Made by a program: the position numbers and the translations under genes. From a virus, in IMG/VR virus record IMGVR_UViG_3300029922_001273, positions 1 to 22,711 of that record: DNA of 22,711 bases; one strand, written 5' to 3'. Of this stretch, positions 1-7,852 are shown piece after piece (position 1 is the first letter of the stretch; the number at the start of each line of letters is the position of its first letter). A model generated the notes under the pieces. The model was not told the DNA's origin and searched no databases. It worked only from the letters and a program-made list of their open reading frames with translations.

Positions 1-551
1 CCCATGTTGGTCGTGTCATTGACAGTCGGCCAGTTCAGGATGTTACCGGTTTCCGTGGAGAAGGAGCCGCAAACATCAGCGCCGCCGTACCACTTGGTTG
101 CGACTTCGAGTTTGTCGCTGAAGCCTATGGGGACGATGTAGCCGCCTTGGCTATTTGTCGTGGTGGACATCAATGTAGCGTTGCGGAACTTAGCCAGAAC
201 AGCCGCGTCTTCCGCGCTGATGCCGGTACGACCGTGACGGAGATAGTTGCCGAACGCCTTGGCGTGCGCGCTGACTTCAAGCTCACGATTGGCCTTCGCG
301 TTGTCGGCGGGGAACAGTTCGATAAGCTGATCCTTGCTCACCTTGCTCAGGTCATTGCTGATCGTCTCCGCGCGTTCAGCGCGGGCGATGGACGCCTCAA
401 GCTGATCGTAGTGGGTCGTCGCGTTGTCGAACTGGGTGGCTTCTTCGTTGGTGAGGCCGCGATTGCCTTCAGTTTCGGCTTTCTTGACGATGCCATTCAT
501 GAGTGTTGATACAGTGCTCAACTGTTCGCGTAACTGCTTGGCGTAGGCCAT
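1..551 (-). CDS. HK97-type major capsid protein, N-terminal part (cut by window edge)
   Basis: This is the phage head shell subunit. About 183 residues are visible, beginning MAYAKQLREQLS and running off the left edge. The first ~90 residues are charged and helical, like the scaffolding delta domain of HK97-family capsids, which is removed by the prohead protease. After that comes sequence typical of the family: an AFGNYLRHG segment, then LMSTTTNSQGGYIVPIGFSDKLE, the usual start of the mature shell domain. An AAGGAG ribosome site lies about 7 nt before the ATG at 549-551. The gene follows portal and protease in the same direction, the normal HK97 head order. The C-terminal shell domain is outside the window, so integrity cannot be judged. 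Family assignment rests on this pattern and on synteny. Confidence 0.9.
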   Translation of the reverse strand, partial: MAYAKQLREQLSTVSTLMNGIVKKAETEGNRGLTNEEATQFDNATTHYDQLEASIARAERAETISNDLSKVSKDQLIELFPADNAKANRELEVSAHAKAFGNYLRHGRTGISAEDAAVLAKFRNATLMSTTTNSQGGYIVPIGFSDKLEVATKWYGGADVCGSFSTETGNILNWPTVNDTTNM

Positions 552-577
552 AGGTGACTCCTTAAAATGCGGTTGCT

Positions 578-1348
578 TTACTTGGTCCGGCGAAGTTTCG
601 CTTTGGCCGCATAAAGGGTTAAATTGTTGGGCTCCGGCTTTGCAACCGGCTCCGGGATATCGGCGGCCCTCTTAGTGGCCGTTCTCTTGCCCGGATGCTT
701 TAAGGCTTCCGGTAAATTCTTGTAACTCTTCAAAACTTTGCTGAACGCCTTGTTAGAGGCATTCGGCATTCCATCGTCTTCGTCTTCGTCGTCGTCGTCA
801 TCTTCAACTAACTTGTCGGCAAATCCAGCGGTGACCCATTCATCGGCGGTGAACCAGGTTTCCGCGCTCATATAGCCGCTTACTGAAGACTTTGAAAGTC
901 CAGTTCTGGAAACGTAGATGTCGGCAATGGAGTCGGAAAGCTGGTCCAGGACGCACGCGTCGCGCCGTAAGTCGTCGGCGGAACCGTAAGTAAAGGTGGT
1001 AGCGTTGTGAATCATCGCCATGCTTCCCGCGCCCATGGTGAGCTTGCCGGGGCTTGCTGACATCGCAACGATGGAGGCGGCGGAGGCCGCTAGGCCGTCA
1101 ACGTAAACGGCGATTGGCTTACCGTAGGACTTCAATAGGTTGTAGATGGCGATACCAGAGAAGGCATCGCCGCCGGGGCTGTTTACCCGGAGTGTGATGT
1201 TAGAGGCTGCCGGGTTAGCGTCGATGGCGGCTTTGAAGTTCTCTGCCGTGATGCCGGACCCATCCCAGTTCTCGCCAATGACGTCGTAGCAGGTGAGGGT
1301 GAGTGTGTCGCCGGTCGCTGCGGCTCGGAACTTAGGTGTCTTTGTCAT
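578..1348 (-). CDS. ClpP-like prohead (head maturation) protease
   Basis: This 256-residue ClpP/crotonase-fold serine protease should cleave the capsid delta domain during prohead maturation. The ClpP landmarks are present: VNSPGGDAFSG (55-64), the nucleophile region DGLAASAAS with predicted Ser89, and MIHNA with predicted His114. ETWFTADE (163-170) followed by GFADKL is the usual phage C-terminal motif, where the third triad member is expected. Residues 183-192 are an almost pure Asp/Glu run, followed by a basic Pro-rich tail that may bind capsid or scaffold. The ATG overlaps the portal stop by 4 nt (ATGA at 1345-1348), so translation is probably coupled. Triad positions are inferred by analogy with ClpP. 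Confidence 0.92.
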   Translation of the reverse strand: MTKTPKFRAAATGDTLTLTCYDVIGENWDGSGITAENFKAAIDANPAASNITLRVNSPGGDAFSGIAIYNLLKSYGKPIAVYVDGLAASAASIVAMSASPGKLTMGAGSMAMIHNATTFTYGSADDLRRDACVLDQLSDSIADIYVSRTGLSKSSVSGYMSAETWFTADEWVTAGFADKLVEDDDDDEDEDDGMPNASNKAFSKVLKSYKNLPEALKHPGKRTATKRAADIPEPVAKPEPNNLTLYAAKAKLRRTK

Positions 1349-2610
1349 TTGGTTGGTGGTCTCCCTTGCTCACCGGCTGGAACGTAATTCGGATCTGTGA
1401 GTCGCGACAGAGAAATATAATTCACCGGCGCGAGCTTTAAATTACCGCCGTCCTCGTCGGAGATCGGATTCATGCGCAACTGCTTGCGGATGTCGTTCGC
1501 GCTATAGGCCCCAGTGTTCCTGAGGATATTCATTCCCGCCGTTAGCGCTGTAAAGTCGGCTCTAACAAGGGACGCGAAGTCGTGCTCTATGGCTAGGTTT
1601 GAGTTAGTGGGGAGAAGCTTGCGGCTAAATTCCTGTTCGATCCTGACCGCCCAGGGGGTTAAAGTGAACGTGCGGTACTCAATTGACTGCTGTTCGATGT
1701 TACTGTGGGTGGAGCGCTCGAGCGAAGACAACATATGAAGGGGGATTCTGAAGAGCCTCGCTATTTCTTGTATCTGAAAACTACGTGAGGCTATAAATTC
1801 CGCCGCCTCATTTGAAATACTCGTTTGGCTCCAACTGGTACCCGCTTCGAGTAACAACGGTTTGTGGGCGTTCTTTCCGCTAGCTTGTGTTTCGACGGCC
1901 TTCTTTAGGCGTTCGTAGGCTTCGGCATCTAATATTCCGGGCACCGTGAATACGCCAGAGGCTCGTGAAGAGTTTTTCCAGTAGCTTGCGGCATATGATT
2001 CGGCAGCAAGGCTGACACCAATGGCATTCTTACAACAAGTAATCGGACTCAGGCCGGTGATGCCGTCTAACGTCGTCCCGACGATATGTAAAACATTCTC
2101 AGGATCAATCAGGGTAGCCGCGCCGGTGTCGGTCTGAGTGCTAGCAAACATAAGCTTGCCATCCCGCATCACGGGTGCCGTTTTGGACGAAGACAAAATG
2201 TGGAGGCTTACTACACGCGCGGCCTTGTCTCGCTTTATCAACGCGAAGCCTGCGCCGTGGGAAAGGCAGTTCGCGAGTAACGCGCCGCGAAAGGTGGAAG
2301 CGGTTTGAAATTCGTTGGGGGCATCATGAAGGATGCCGTAGATTGCCTTATCTTTGGCGGGCGTCAGCGATCCATCCGGGCCGATTGAATACGTCACGAG
2401 CGGCAAGCTGGCAAGGTCTTCGCTGATAGCTTTGATGGCGCTGTAGACGGCGCTGAGCGTGATCGCCGTCTTCTCAGTAACGGTGACGCCTGCATCATTG
2501 CCGCGCCCACCGAAGAGTTCTTCGGCGAATGACTCCGGGACCAACGGTGAGGAAGGATCTTCGAGATTGAAGTTGGTAAACGATTGGAGGGACCTGCTTA
2601 AGAAGCTCAT
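1345..2610 (-). CDS. HK97-family portal protein
   Basis: This 421-residue protein would form the dodecameric portal ring at the capsid vertex through which DNA is pumped. Family marks include the N-terminal VTEKTAITLSAVYSAIKAISED block, DLASLPL, the ENVLHIVG...GITGLSPI segment, and FQIQEIARLFRIPLHML with following Asn/Glu-rich helices (SNIEQQSIEY). The length is usual for phage portals of this family. It overlaps the upstream small membrane protein by ATGA (2607-2610) and the downstream protease by ATGA (1345-1348), so the head genes form a tight translational unit. No frameshift or missing block was seen. Confidence 0.92.
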   Translation of the reverse strand: MSFLSRSLQSFTNFNLEDPSSPLVPESFAEELFGGRGNDAGVTVTEKTAITLSAVYSAIKAISEDLASLPLVTYSIGPDGSLTPAKDKAIYGILHDAPNEFQTASTFRGALLANCLSHGAGFALIKRDKAARVVSLHILSSSKTAPVMRDGKLMFASTQTDTGAATLIDPENVLHIVGTTLDGITGLSPITCCKNAIGVSLAAESYAASYWKNSSRASGVFTVPGILDAEAYERLKKAVETQASGKNAHKPLLLEAGTSWSQTSISNEAAEFIASRSFQIQEIARLFRIPLHMLSSLERSTHSNIEQQSIEYRTFTLTPWAVRIEQEFSRKLLPTNSNLAIEHDFASLVRADFTALTAGMNILRNTGAYSANDIRKQLRMNPISDEDGGNLKLAPVNYISLSRLTDPNYVPAGEQGRPPTK

Positions 2611-2804
2611 ACCTTGCCCTCACTACCCGGCTGCTGGTGCCTTGCAAGGCCGTAGGCGGTGAGAAGCAATAGAGCGCCCAGGACTATCAACGCAGCGAAG
2701 ACGTTAAACCCGGCAACGCCGCCGACGATTGCAGTTATTCCGACCAGCAATAACCAGTCGATTGTTGAAAAGCGCGGATGCTTGCTTGTCTTCTTCTGCT
2801 CCAT
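2607..2804 (-). CDS. Small two-helix membrane protein between terminase and portal
   Basis: This is an unrecognised protein of about 65 residues if it starts at the ATG 2802-2804. Two hydrophobic helices are visible (about residues 15-33 and 35-53), after a basic N-terminus and before a polar tail (ARHQQPGSEGKV). GGAG lies only 3 nt before the ATG, so the start is uncertain. The frame is open further upstream and a third hydrophobic stretch (about 2805-2885) could belong to it if a TTG near 2887 is used. The stop overlaps the portal start as ATGA, which argues that the gene is real and co-translated. Further upstream the same frame runs through a tandem repeat whose 55-bp period is not a multiple of three, so that part is unlikely to be protein. 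Confidence 0.6.
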   Translation of the reverse strand: MEQKKTSKHPRFSTIDWLLLVGITAIVGGVAGFNVFAALIVLGALLLLTAYGLARHQQPGSEGKV

Positions 2805-2968
2805 AAGCTCCAAAAAGAACTTGGCCGGAAACAGGAAGGAACCGGCCAAGTAGAGGTAGAGCGCCAGCCATGGCGTGCTGATGCTCAATACAAGGAACAG
2901 ATAGTTTGATTTAGTTGGAGACGGGTGGGAAGTTGGGCTTCGCGAAAGCGCGTAGGTCGCTAGGGCGT

Positions 2969-3174
2969 CACCGCTTCGCCACCGCTTCGCCACCGCTCCG
3001 CCACCGCTCCGCCACCAGCCGTCAACCCTATCGGCATCGCTCCACCACCGCTCCGCCACCGCTCCGCCACCAGCCGTCAACCCTATCGGCATCGCTCCAC
3101 CACCGCTCCGCCACCGCTCCGCCACCAGCCGTCAACCTATCGGCATCGCTCCACCACCGGGCCGTCAACCTCTA
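2969..3174. repeat. 55-bp tandem repeat preceded by 11-bp repeats
   Basis: Three head-to-tail copies of a 55-bp unit start at 3011, 3066 and 3121; the last is shortened by one base and diverges after about 3160. Just before them (2969-3012) lie four 11-bp units of the form CACCGCTYCGC, which also occur inside the 55-bp unit. The array fills the gap between the terminase large subunit and the small membrane protein. Because 55 is not divisible by three, each copy would be read in a different frame, which argues against coding. It may be a dispersed host-type repeat or a slippage-prone spacer. Confidence 0.85.
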
Positions 3175-3179
3175 CCGGC

Positions 3180-4838
3180 TTAAAGCAAACGTATGTTTGG
3201 CCGTATCGTAGCCGTAGCCGCGTTGCCGCGTGCTATCGCCATGCAAAGTGAAACGATGCCGTCTATCTTCTCCCGGCTCTTGCTCTTACTTGGCTTGATG
3301 TTGCCAGCCGGGTCAATCTCAACCATCGTGTTAGACGCCATCCAACGTAATACCGGGTTACCGCCGTGAGCGAGTTCGCCGGAAAGAACAAGCTCCATAA
3401 GCCGTTTGGTGGGTGCGCCCATGCTTGCGAAGCCTTGGCCGAATTCCACCATCTGGAAGCCGTCGCCGGTGAGTTGCGTGCATATCTGCTGAGCGCCCCA
3501 GCGGTCGAAGGCTATCTCACGAATGTTGTAGAGCTTGCCAAATGCTTTTATCCGGTTGCGGATTACATCGTAGTCAATAACTGTTCCCTCAGTTAGATTG
3601 AAAAGCCCTTGCCTATTCCATACATCGTAGGGAACTCTATCCCGCTTCACTCTTGCCGGTAGGTTGTCACCGGGCAGGAAGAATTCACAAAGAACGCGCC
3701 ATTTGGTATCGCTGCCGTGGGGCGGGAAGAGCATTACGAAGGCTGAGATGTCGATGGAGGTGGAAAGATCAAGGCCAGAGTAACAAGGGCGTCCTTTGAG
3801 CGCTTCGCGGTCTACCTCACCGTTGCAGGCGTCCCATTTATCCATCGGCATCCATTGAGTGCTATTCGTGGTCCAAACGCCCAGGCGAAGCCTGAGTACA
3901 CCGTTGAGGCTGGCCGGGTCGTTCTTTGCTTTCCGTACCGCGTCCGCCAAGTCTGAGCGGCTAACTGAGACATCAAGATTCGGGTTGGCCTTGACCCATG
4001 TTTCAGGGTCCTCGTAATCATCCCCCTCGTCTAATCCGGCAATCCACCCATACCAACGATCATCCTCAAAGATGCCGTTCAAGACGTTAGCCACGTAAGA
4101 TCTTTGTTGCCAACACACACTGTTACGGTCTGAGCCTGCTGTAGTGATGGCAAAGAAGAGCGGACTTCTACGCTTGCCAAGCGCGGAAACTAAAACGTCC
4201 CACAGCTTCCTACCACTGGTAGACCAGGCCGCTAACTCATCGGCAATAATGCATTGAGGCCGCAGGCCATCGAGGCTATCTTCATCGCTGGCAAGCGGCT
4301 GGAACTTGCTGGCGGTGTCCGGGATGAATAGCGAATCGCGGTAGTTCTTTACTCGTTTCTTCAAGACGGGCGACTGCTTTATAATCCGGCAAGCTTCATC
4401 GAAAACGATTTTGGCTTGTTCTTTGCGCGTAGCAATACTGAAACATTCCGCGCCGGGTTCGCCGCTGCCTAGAAGCTCATAAAGAGCCACGCAGGAGGCG
4501 ATCATACTCTTACCGTTGCCGCGCCCCAATTCGATGTAAGCAAACTTGAAGCGCCTGTATCCGGTGTCGGTGAACTGCCAGCCAAAAAGAATCCATAGGA
4601 GTGCCTGCTGCCACGGTTCAAGCTTTAGCTTTTGACCAGCCCATTGTCCAACCGAGTGATGGCAGAAGGTTTGAATGAACGTGATAATGTGCTGGGCCTT
4701 CTTCGGGTTGAAGGTTAGACCGCGTTCGTGGCCGTTCGCAAGATCACGTTGGTGGCGTTCAATGGTCAGGCGGACAAGCTTGCTTGCGACAACACGGCCC
4801 GCTAAAACGTCGTCGATGTACGATAAAGCCTTATTCAC
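3180..4838 (-). CDS. Terminase large subunit
   Basis: This 552-residue packaging ATPase/nuclease translocates DNA into the prohead and cuts it. The ATPase domain shows Walker A GRGNGKS (105-111) and Walker B CIIADE (196-201). The ITTAGS segment (231-236) fits the coupling motif. The C-terminal RNase H-like nuclease shows YSGLDLSTSIDIS (acidic residues 357 and 363), DRWGAQQ, and a late Asp in KIDGIVSLCMAI. Layout and length match the Terminase_1/HK97-like group. The start is GTG (4836-4838) and overlaps the small-subunit stop by 8 nt, so coupling is likely. All catalytic blocks appear intact. Confidence 0.95.
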   Translation of the reverse strand: MNKALSYIDDVLAGRVVASKLVRLTIERHQRDLANGHERGLTFNPKKAQHIITFIQTFCHHSVGQWAGQKLKLEPWQQALLWILFGWQFTDTGYRRFKFAYIELGRGNGKSMIASCVALYELLGSGEPGAECFSIATRKEQAKIVFDEACRIIKQSPVLKKRVKNYRDSLFIPDTASKFQPLASDEDSLDGLRPQCIIADELAAWSTSGRKLWDVLVSALGKRRSPLFFAITTAGSDRNSVCWQQRSYVANVLNGIFEDDRWYGWIAGLDEGDDYEDPETWVKANPNLDVSVSRSDLADAVRKAKNDPASLNGVLRLRLGVWTTNSTQWMPMDKWDACNGEVDREALKGRPCYSGLDLSTSIDISAFVMLFPPHGSDTKWRVLCEFFLPGDNLPARVKRDRVPYDVWNRQGLFNLTEGTVIDYDVIRNRIKAFGKLYNIREIAFDRWGAQQICTQLTGDGFQMVEFGQGFASMGAPTKRLMELVLSGELAHGGNPVLRWMASNTMVEIDPAGNIKPSKSKSREKIDGIVSLCMAIARGNAATATIRPNIRLL

Positions 4839-5409
4839 GCGACCCTTTTACGGGAAGGTGTAAAGATTGCATCTTTGTGGGACCAGCCCCAATAGGCTCA
4901 TGTAAGGTAATACCCATCTGCGGGGCGTCCGCGCCTAGTTCTTCCGCTGTTAACCCGGCCATGAATTCCGCGAAGCTATCGGTAGGTTCCGCCGTACCGG
5001 TCGTGAGGCGGCTTCTGCTACTTGGAGTAAGGCCGAACTCAACCATAAACTTGCGGAGTAAATCCAAGGCGGTATTTGCGATACTTACGTGCGGATTCTG
5101 AATGGGGAACCCACTCTTGGGACTTTTTAAAATCGTGCCAAACTTGGCGATACCTTCCTCCGCGCTCACCCACCGGCTCCAACACTGGCAGTAGGCGGCA
5201 AGGGCCGCGCGATCAACATTGGTAAGCAGGCCGAGGCTTGTCAGTTCTTTTGAGATGCGCTTCCACTCTGCTTTGGCGTTCTTATCCAAATGCTTCGGAC
5301 AGGTTGGCGTACCTCCCGGCTTAGGCTCATTCTTTGAAAGCGGTCTCCCTCCAGGATTCCCCTGCGCGCGTTTGAGCGCGGTTGGCTTTGGTCGGCGTCC
5401 TACGCTCAT
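4831..5409 (-). CDS. Terminase small subunit, P27 family
   Basis: This 192-residue DNA-recognition partner of the terminase has the N-terminus GRRPKPTALKRAQGNPGGRPL, the hallmark of the P27 family. A helical core follows (KAEWKRISKELTSLGLLTNVDRAALAAYCQCW) and then a helix with RKFMVEFGLTPSSRSRL. It lies directly before the large subunit, overlaps it by 8 nt, and overlaps the upstream methyltransferase by ATGA at 5406-5409. The length is slightly longer than many members, through an extra C-terminal segment of about 50 residues (TTGTAEPTDSFAEFM onward). Confidence 0.93.
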   Translation of the reverse strand: MSVGRRPKPTALKRAQGNPGGRPLSKNEPKPGGTPTCPKHLDKNAKAEWKRISKELTSLGLLTNVDRAALAAYCQCWSRWVSAEEGIAKFGTILKSPKSGFPIQNPHVSIANTALDLLRKFMVEFGLTPSSRSRLTTGTAEPTDSFAEFMAGLTAEELGADAPQMGITLHEPIGAGPTKMQSLHLPVKGSRE

Positions 5410-6803
5410 GGCTTCACCAGCACAATCACCGGCTCAGTTGCTACTTCGTCGCCCATACCAGCGCCGACTCGGTGCTGCATCGGAAATTCGTCGGTCTTGA
5501 TGTACTGGAAGCCGACTTCTTTGGCCGCGCTCCGAGTCCATTCAGCGAGTGGGTAGGTTGCGCTGCCTATGTTCACATCCGCGATGTTGATGATTGATGT
5601 TGCGCCAGCTTTCAACGCGGCGAACTGGAGTCTGAGCATCGGAACTAAGAAGCCGATGCGCCAATCTTCACCAGTCGAATAGCGGTTACAGGATTGCGTC
5701 CCTTCGGATGAATAGATTTCTTTGCAGAAGTATGGCGGGGACGTGAAAGCAAAGTCGCAACGATTCCTGACTAGCTCGATGTCAACATCTTCGGCGGGCA
5801 AGTTGTACAGTTCAACATCGTCCTGAAAGCCAAGGTCAGACGCGAGCTTGGCGTTACCTGCATGGGTCAAGGTGTTCGGGTCAATGCCGATGTACTTGCC
5901 AGCGAGTCCAGATGCAAGGAATCCGATCAGTCTTCCGCCGTATCCGGTTGAAGTATCGAGGACGACCGCGCCCGGTTTGCAATATGTTCGGTACAGGTGG
6001 CAAGCGAACCCAGGCCGGAAGTTTGAACAGGCTTGTGTGCCGGAAACGAAGCTCAAGAAACCGAAATATCCTGCCGGGACCTTGCCGGATTCAAGTTCCT
6101 GTTTGATCGCTCGGCGTAACAGCTTGTCATTTCCGAAACTTTCGAACGGGGATTTCATCTTCGTAGCAGCGGCAAGGAGTCGGTGAGGATGGTACGTATC
6201 TGCGATCTGGTATCCGGCATTCGTTCCTATGAGCGATTCCGGGTCGGTGGTCGCAAGCTGGTTCAACTCCTGCATCGAAACGTGTAACGGCAGATTGCGG
6301 TATGGAAAGCCAGTCGCTCGAAAGTGATTGAATGCTGCGTCAATGATTCGGTCGTCGCTGATTGGATGGGCGTACTCGGATAGGTTGCCAATGTCGGTTT
6401 CCGGCAAAAGCTCGCTCAATTCTTTATCAGTGAAGAACGGTTGTAAGTCCATCTCACCGGCAAGCTCACCTAAGATTGCCGAGTCCCAATCAAGGCCGAT
6501 TTCAGCCGTCCTGTTATCGGCGATTGCCAGCGCTTTTGCTTTGCTGTCGGTCGCCATATCAAGGTCGGTACGCTGGACCGCGATAAGCTTCGTCCCATCG
6601 CTCTGGATCACCATGACATCCTCAAGCCCAGCGGCCTGAGCGTTGGCCACCGTCTTGTTCCCGGCGATAATCGTGCCGTGCTTGTCGATAAGGATTGATC
6701 GGCCTGCGCCATACTCCCGGAGGCTCCGCTCTACCAACTGGTTACCGCGCTTTGTGCCTTTATTGGCGTTTTTGGGGTCTGGAATCAGTTCGTTGATGGT
6801 CAT
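5406..6803 (-). CDS. ParB-like domain fused to DNA methyltransferase
   Basis: This 465-residue protein has two parts. Residues 1-115 look like the ParB/Srx-type domain found at the front of many phage methylases (IPDPKNANKGTKRG, ILIDKHGTIIAGNKTVANA, ALAIADNRTAE). The C-terminal catalytic part has an AdoMet-binding motif DTSTGYGGR (283-291) with IGIDPN following, and a catalytic TSPPY (354-358), typical of N4-cytosine or N6-adenine DNA methylases. It probably modifies phage DNA, possibly against host restriction. A stop codon lies just upstream of the ATG 6801-6803, which fixes the frame, but the Shine-Dalgarno is weak. It overlaps the terminase small subunit by ATGA, placing it in the packaging operon. 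Target base and site cannot be read from sequence. Confidence 0.88.
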   Translation of the reverse strand: MTINELIPDPKNANKGTKRGNQLVERSLREYGAGRSILIDKHGTIIAGNKTVANAQAAGLEDVMVIQSDGTKLIAVQRTDLDMATDSKAKALAIADNRTAEIGLDWDSAILGELAGEMDLQPFFTDKELSELLPETDIGNLSEYAHPISDDRIIDAAFNHFRATGFPYRNLPLHVSMQELNQLATTDPESLIGTNAGYQIADTYHPHRLLAAATKMKSPFESFGNDKLLRRAIKQELESGKVPAGYFGFLSFVSGTQACSNFRPGFACHLYRTYCKPGAVVLDTSTGYGGRLIGFLASGLAGKYIGIDPNTLTHAGNAKLASDLGFQDDVELYNLPAEDVDIELVRNRCDFAFTSPPYFCKEIYSSEGTQSCNRYSTGEDWRIGFLVPMLRLQFAALKAGATSIINIADVNIGSATYPLAEWTRSAAKEVGFQYIKTDEFPMQHRVGAGMGDEVATEPVIVLVKP

Positions 6804-7028
6804 CTACATAGGCTGCGCGAAAGTCGATACCCCTAAGGTTCATTTCGCATGTATAAAAGTTGACCCACGTCGGGTCAGGCGTAAGTCGTTGAAAACAAAA
6901 GACATCCCCCTATCCCTTTGGTAACATTGCTACTTACTTGTCAGTGGCAACTTACTCGTTATTTCGAGTCCCAGAACATGTCTTGTTACTTACCTCTACC
7001 TCTTGCCGCATTAGGTCCGCGTGTGAAA
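6804..7028. other. Intergenic spacer with short repeats
   Basis: No convincing gene was seen here. Three related 12-mers of the form (G/T)(C/G)(T/A)(A/T)ACTTAC(T/C) occur at 6929, 6947 and 6983, spaced 18 and 36 bp. A 6-bp stem TGACCC/GGGTCA with a 5-nt loop lies at 6861-6877. Very short minus-strand ORFs (about 19-27 codons) exist but lack support. The spacer separates the HNH gene from the methyltransferase and may carry the promoter for the packaging operon; no clean -35/-10 pair was recognised. Confidence 0.4.
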
Positions 7029-7343
7029 TTAAAACCCGGCTGCCGTCAAAGCGTTATGGTGTTCGGCGCAATGACCCTCTAGATTTGAAAGAACATACTG
7101 AAGATCTGGACGGAGTCGCAACTTAATCAAATGGTGAAGGTGTTCCGCCACTTTGTTGCAACCGGCAGTCTTGCACATCACGTTGTCCGGATGCATGAAA
7201 TACCAACGACGAAATTTCTGCCACTTCCAGCCGTAAAGTCGCTCAGTCGTGGTGCTGCGTTGCTGATGATCAGGGCAGTAGCCATTAGCCACCAACGCGC
7301 CGCATTGCGGCATCGCGCAAGGTTTGAGGCTAAGCTGCGGCAA
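7029..7343 (-). CDS. HNH endonuclease
   Basis: This protein of about 104 residues has a zinc-ribbon-like N-terminus (C9, C14, C23, H26) and an HNH core: CKTAGC (57-62), EHLHHL with His70/71, SNLEG with Asn87, and CAEHH (92-96). Small HNH proteins of this kind commonly sit beside terminase genes and assist packaging-linked cleavage in HK97-like phages. Here the methyltransferase separates it from the terminase. The start is TTG at 7341-7343, inside the 3' end of the preceding 38-codon ORF (14-nt overlap), with GGTG nearby. The in-frame ATG at codon 11 is the alternative start. An upstream in-frame stop limits extension. Confidence 0.85.
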   Translation of the reverse strand: MPQLSLKPCAMPQCGALVANGYCPDHQQRSTTTERLYGWKWQKFRRWYFMHPDNVMCKTAGCNKVAEHLHHLIKLRLRPDLQYVLSNLEGHCAEHHNALTAAGF

Positions 7344-7446
7344 CTGTCACCGCATGCGCCGCGATTCGCTCCAACGCCGTCTCGTAATAACCGGCGTCCG
7401 TCTCGAAGCCGATGTAATCCAGCACGCAATAAGAACCGTCCGGCAT
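7330..7446 (-). CDS. 38-residue hypothetical protein
   Basis: The ATG at 7444-7446 lies 3 nt after the DUF2513 stop and the TAG at 7330-7332 lies inside the HNH gene. A GGGGGT stretch sits about 7 nt upstream. The peptide reads MPDGSYCVLDYIGFETDA, then GYYETALE and RIAAHAVTVAAA. The last 12 residues are identical to a segment of the small protein encoded at 7821-7946, through a 37-bp repeat. Tight packing between two real genes supports translation, perhaps mainly for coupling HNH expression. The function is unknown. Confidence 0.5.
   Translation of the reverse strand: MPDGSYCVLDYIGFETDAGYYETALERIAAHAVTVAAA
7334..7370 (-). repeat. 37-bp direct repeat, copy 1
   Basis: Positions 7334-7370 match 7873-7909 in the same orientation over 37 bp with one mismatch (ACTGTCACC against ACCGTCACC). 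Both copies are read in the same frame on the minus strand and encode RIAAHAVTVAAA near the end of copy 1's ORF and in the middle of copy 2's ORF. The two copies bracket the DUF2513 gene. Confidence 0.9.
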
Positions 7447-7449
7447 CGG

Positions 7450-7821
7450 CTACACCCCCAGCATCATCTTCAATACGATTGGCAGAGCGGCTTTTATAGC
7501 TTCGATTGTCAGAGTCCCGGTCTTCGCAACGACGAACTCCTTCGTCTTGTTCCACACGGTATCGCTGCGTATGGCGTCGATAAACTCATGACCTTCCCAG
7601 GTCAGGCTTGTAGCCTTCCAGGAGTGCCCCTGTAGGCTTGAGCAGTCAGTTGCTTCAATCAATCCTGCCTTGTGAAGTAACATCACATGGTAAGAGACTT
7701 CTTCATCCGTAGAACCGGGTACTTCAATGTCGATAAGCCCGTCCAGCGGTGACGCTTCGATCTTGAACAAGATCGCGCGTATAAGCTCCGTGTTCCGTTG
7801 CACGTTGTTATCGTAGATCAC
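7450..7821 (-). CDS. DUF2513-family protein
   Basis: This 123-residue protein matches the DUF2513 pattern: an N-terminal helix (TELIRAILFKIEA), the winged-helix-like core VSYHVMLLHKAGLIEA, then the signature LTWEGHEFIDAIRSDTVWNKTKE and a hydrophobic C-terminal helix (AALPIVLKMMLGV). Members occur in prophages and mobile elements; their role is not established, though a winged-helix fold is suggested by the pattern. The start is GTG (7819-7821), which shares its G with the TAG of the upstream 41-codon ORF. The start codon lies in one arm of a perfect 13-bp inverted repeat (7808-7852), so translation may depend on the upstream ORF. Confidence 0.8.
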   Translation of the reverse strand: MIYDNNVQRNTELIRAILFKIEASPLDGLIDIEVPGSTDEEVSYHVMLLHKAGLIEATDCSSLQGHSWKATSLTWEGHEFIDAIRSDTVWNKTKEFVVAKTGTLTIEAIKAALPIVLKMMLGV

Positions 7822-7852
7822 TAAGCCACCACCGCCGTATGATCTACGATAA
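7808..7852 (-). promoter_or_regulatory. 13-bp inverted repeat covering the DUF2513 start
   Basis: TTATCGTAGATCA (7808-7820) and TGATCTACGATAA (7840-7852) are perfect reverse complements separated by 19 nt. In the minus-strand mRNA the distal arm holds the first codons of DUF2513, immediately after its start G at 7821. The loop contains GGCGGTGGTGG, the only purine-rich stretch that could serve as its ribosome site. The proximal arm and loop are inside the upstream 41-codon ORF, so ribosomes translating that ORF would melt the stem. Confidence 0.65.

Noticed and set aside
147-509. 120-codon plus-strand frame
   Set aside because: It is the mirror of the major capsid protein gene.
2805-3125. 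N-terminal extension of the small membrane protein through the tandem repeat
   Set aside because: The repeat period of 55 bp shifts frame at each copy, giving different low-complexity peptides; a start at or near 2804 (possibly 2887) is more credible.
2969-3174. CRISPR array
   Set aside because: The repeats are directly tandem without unique spacers and there are no cas genes.
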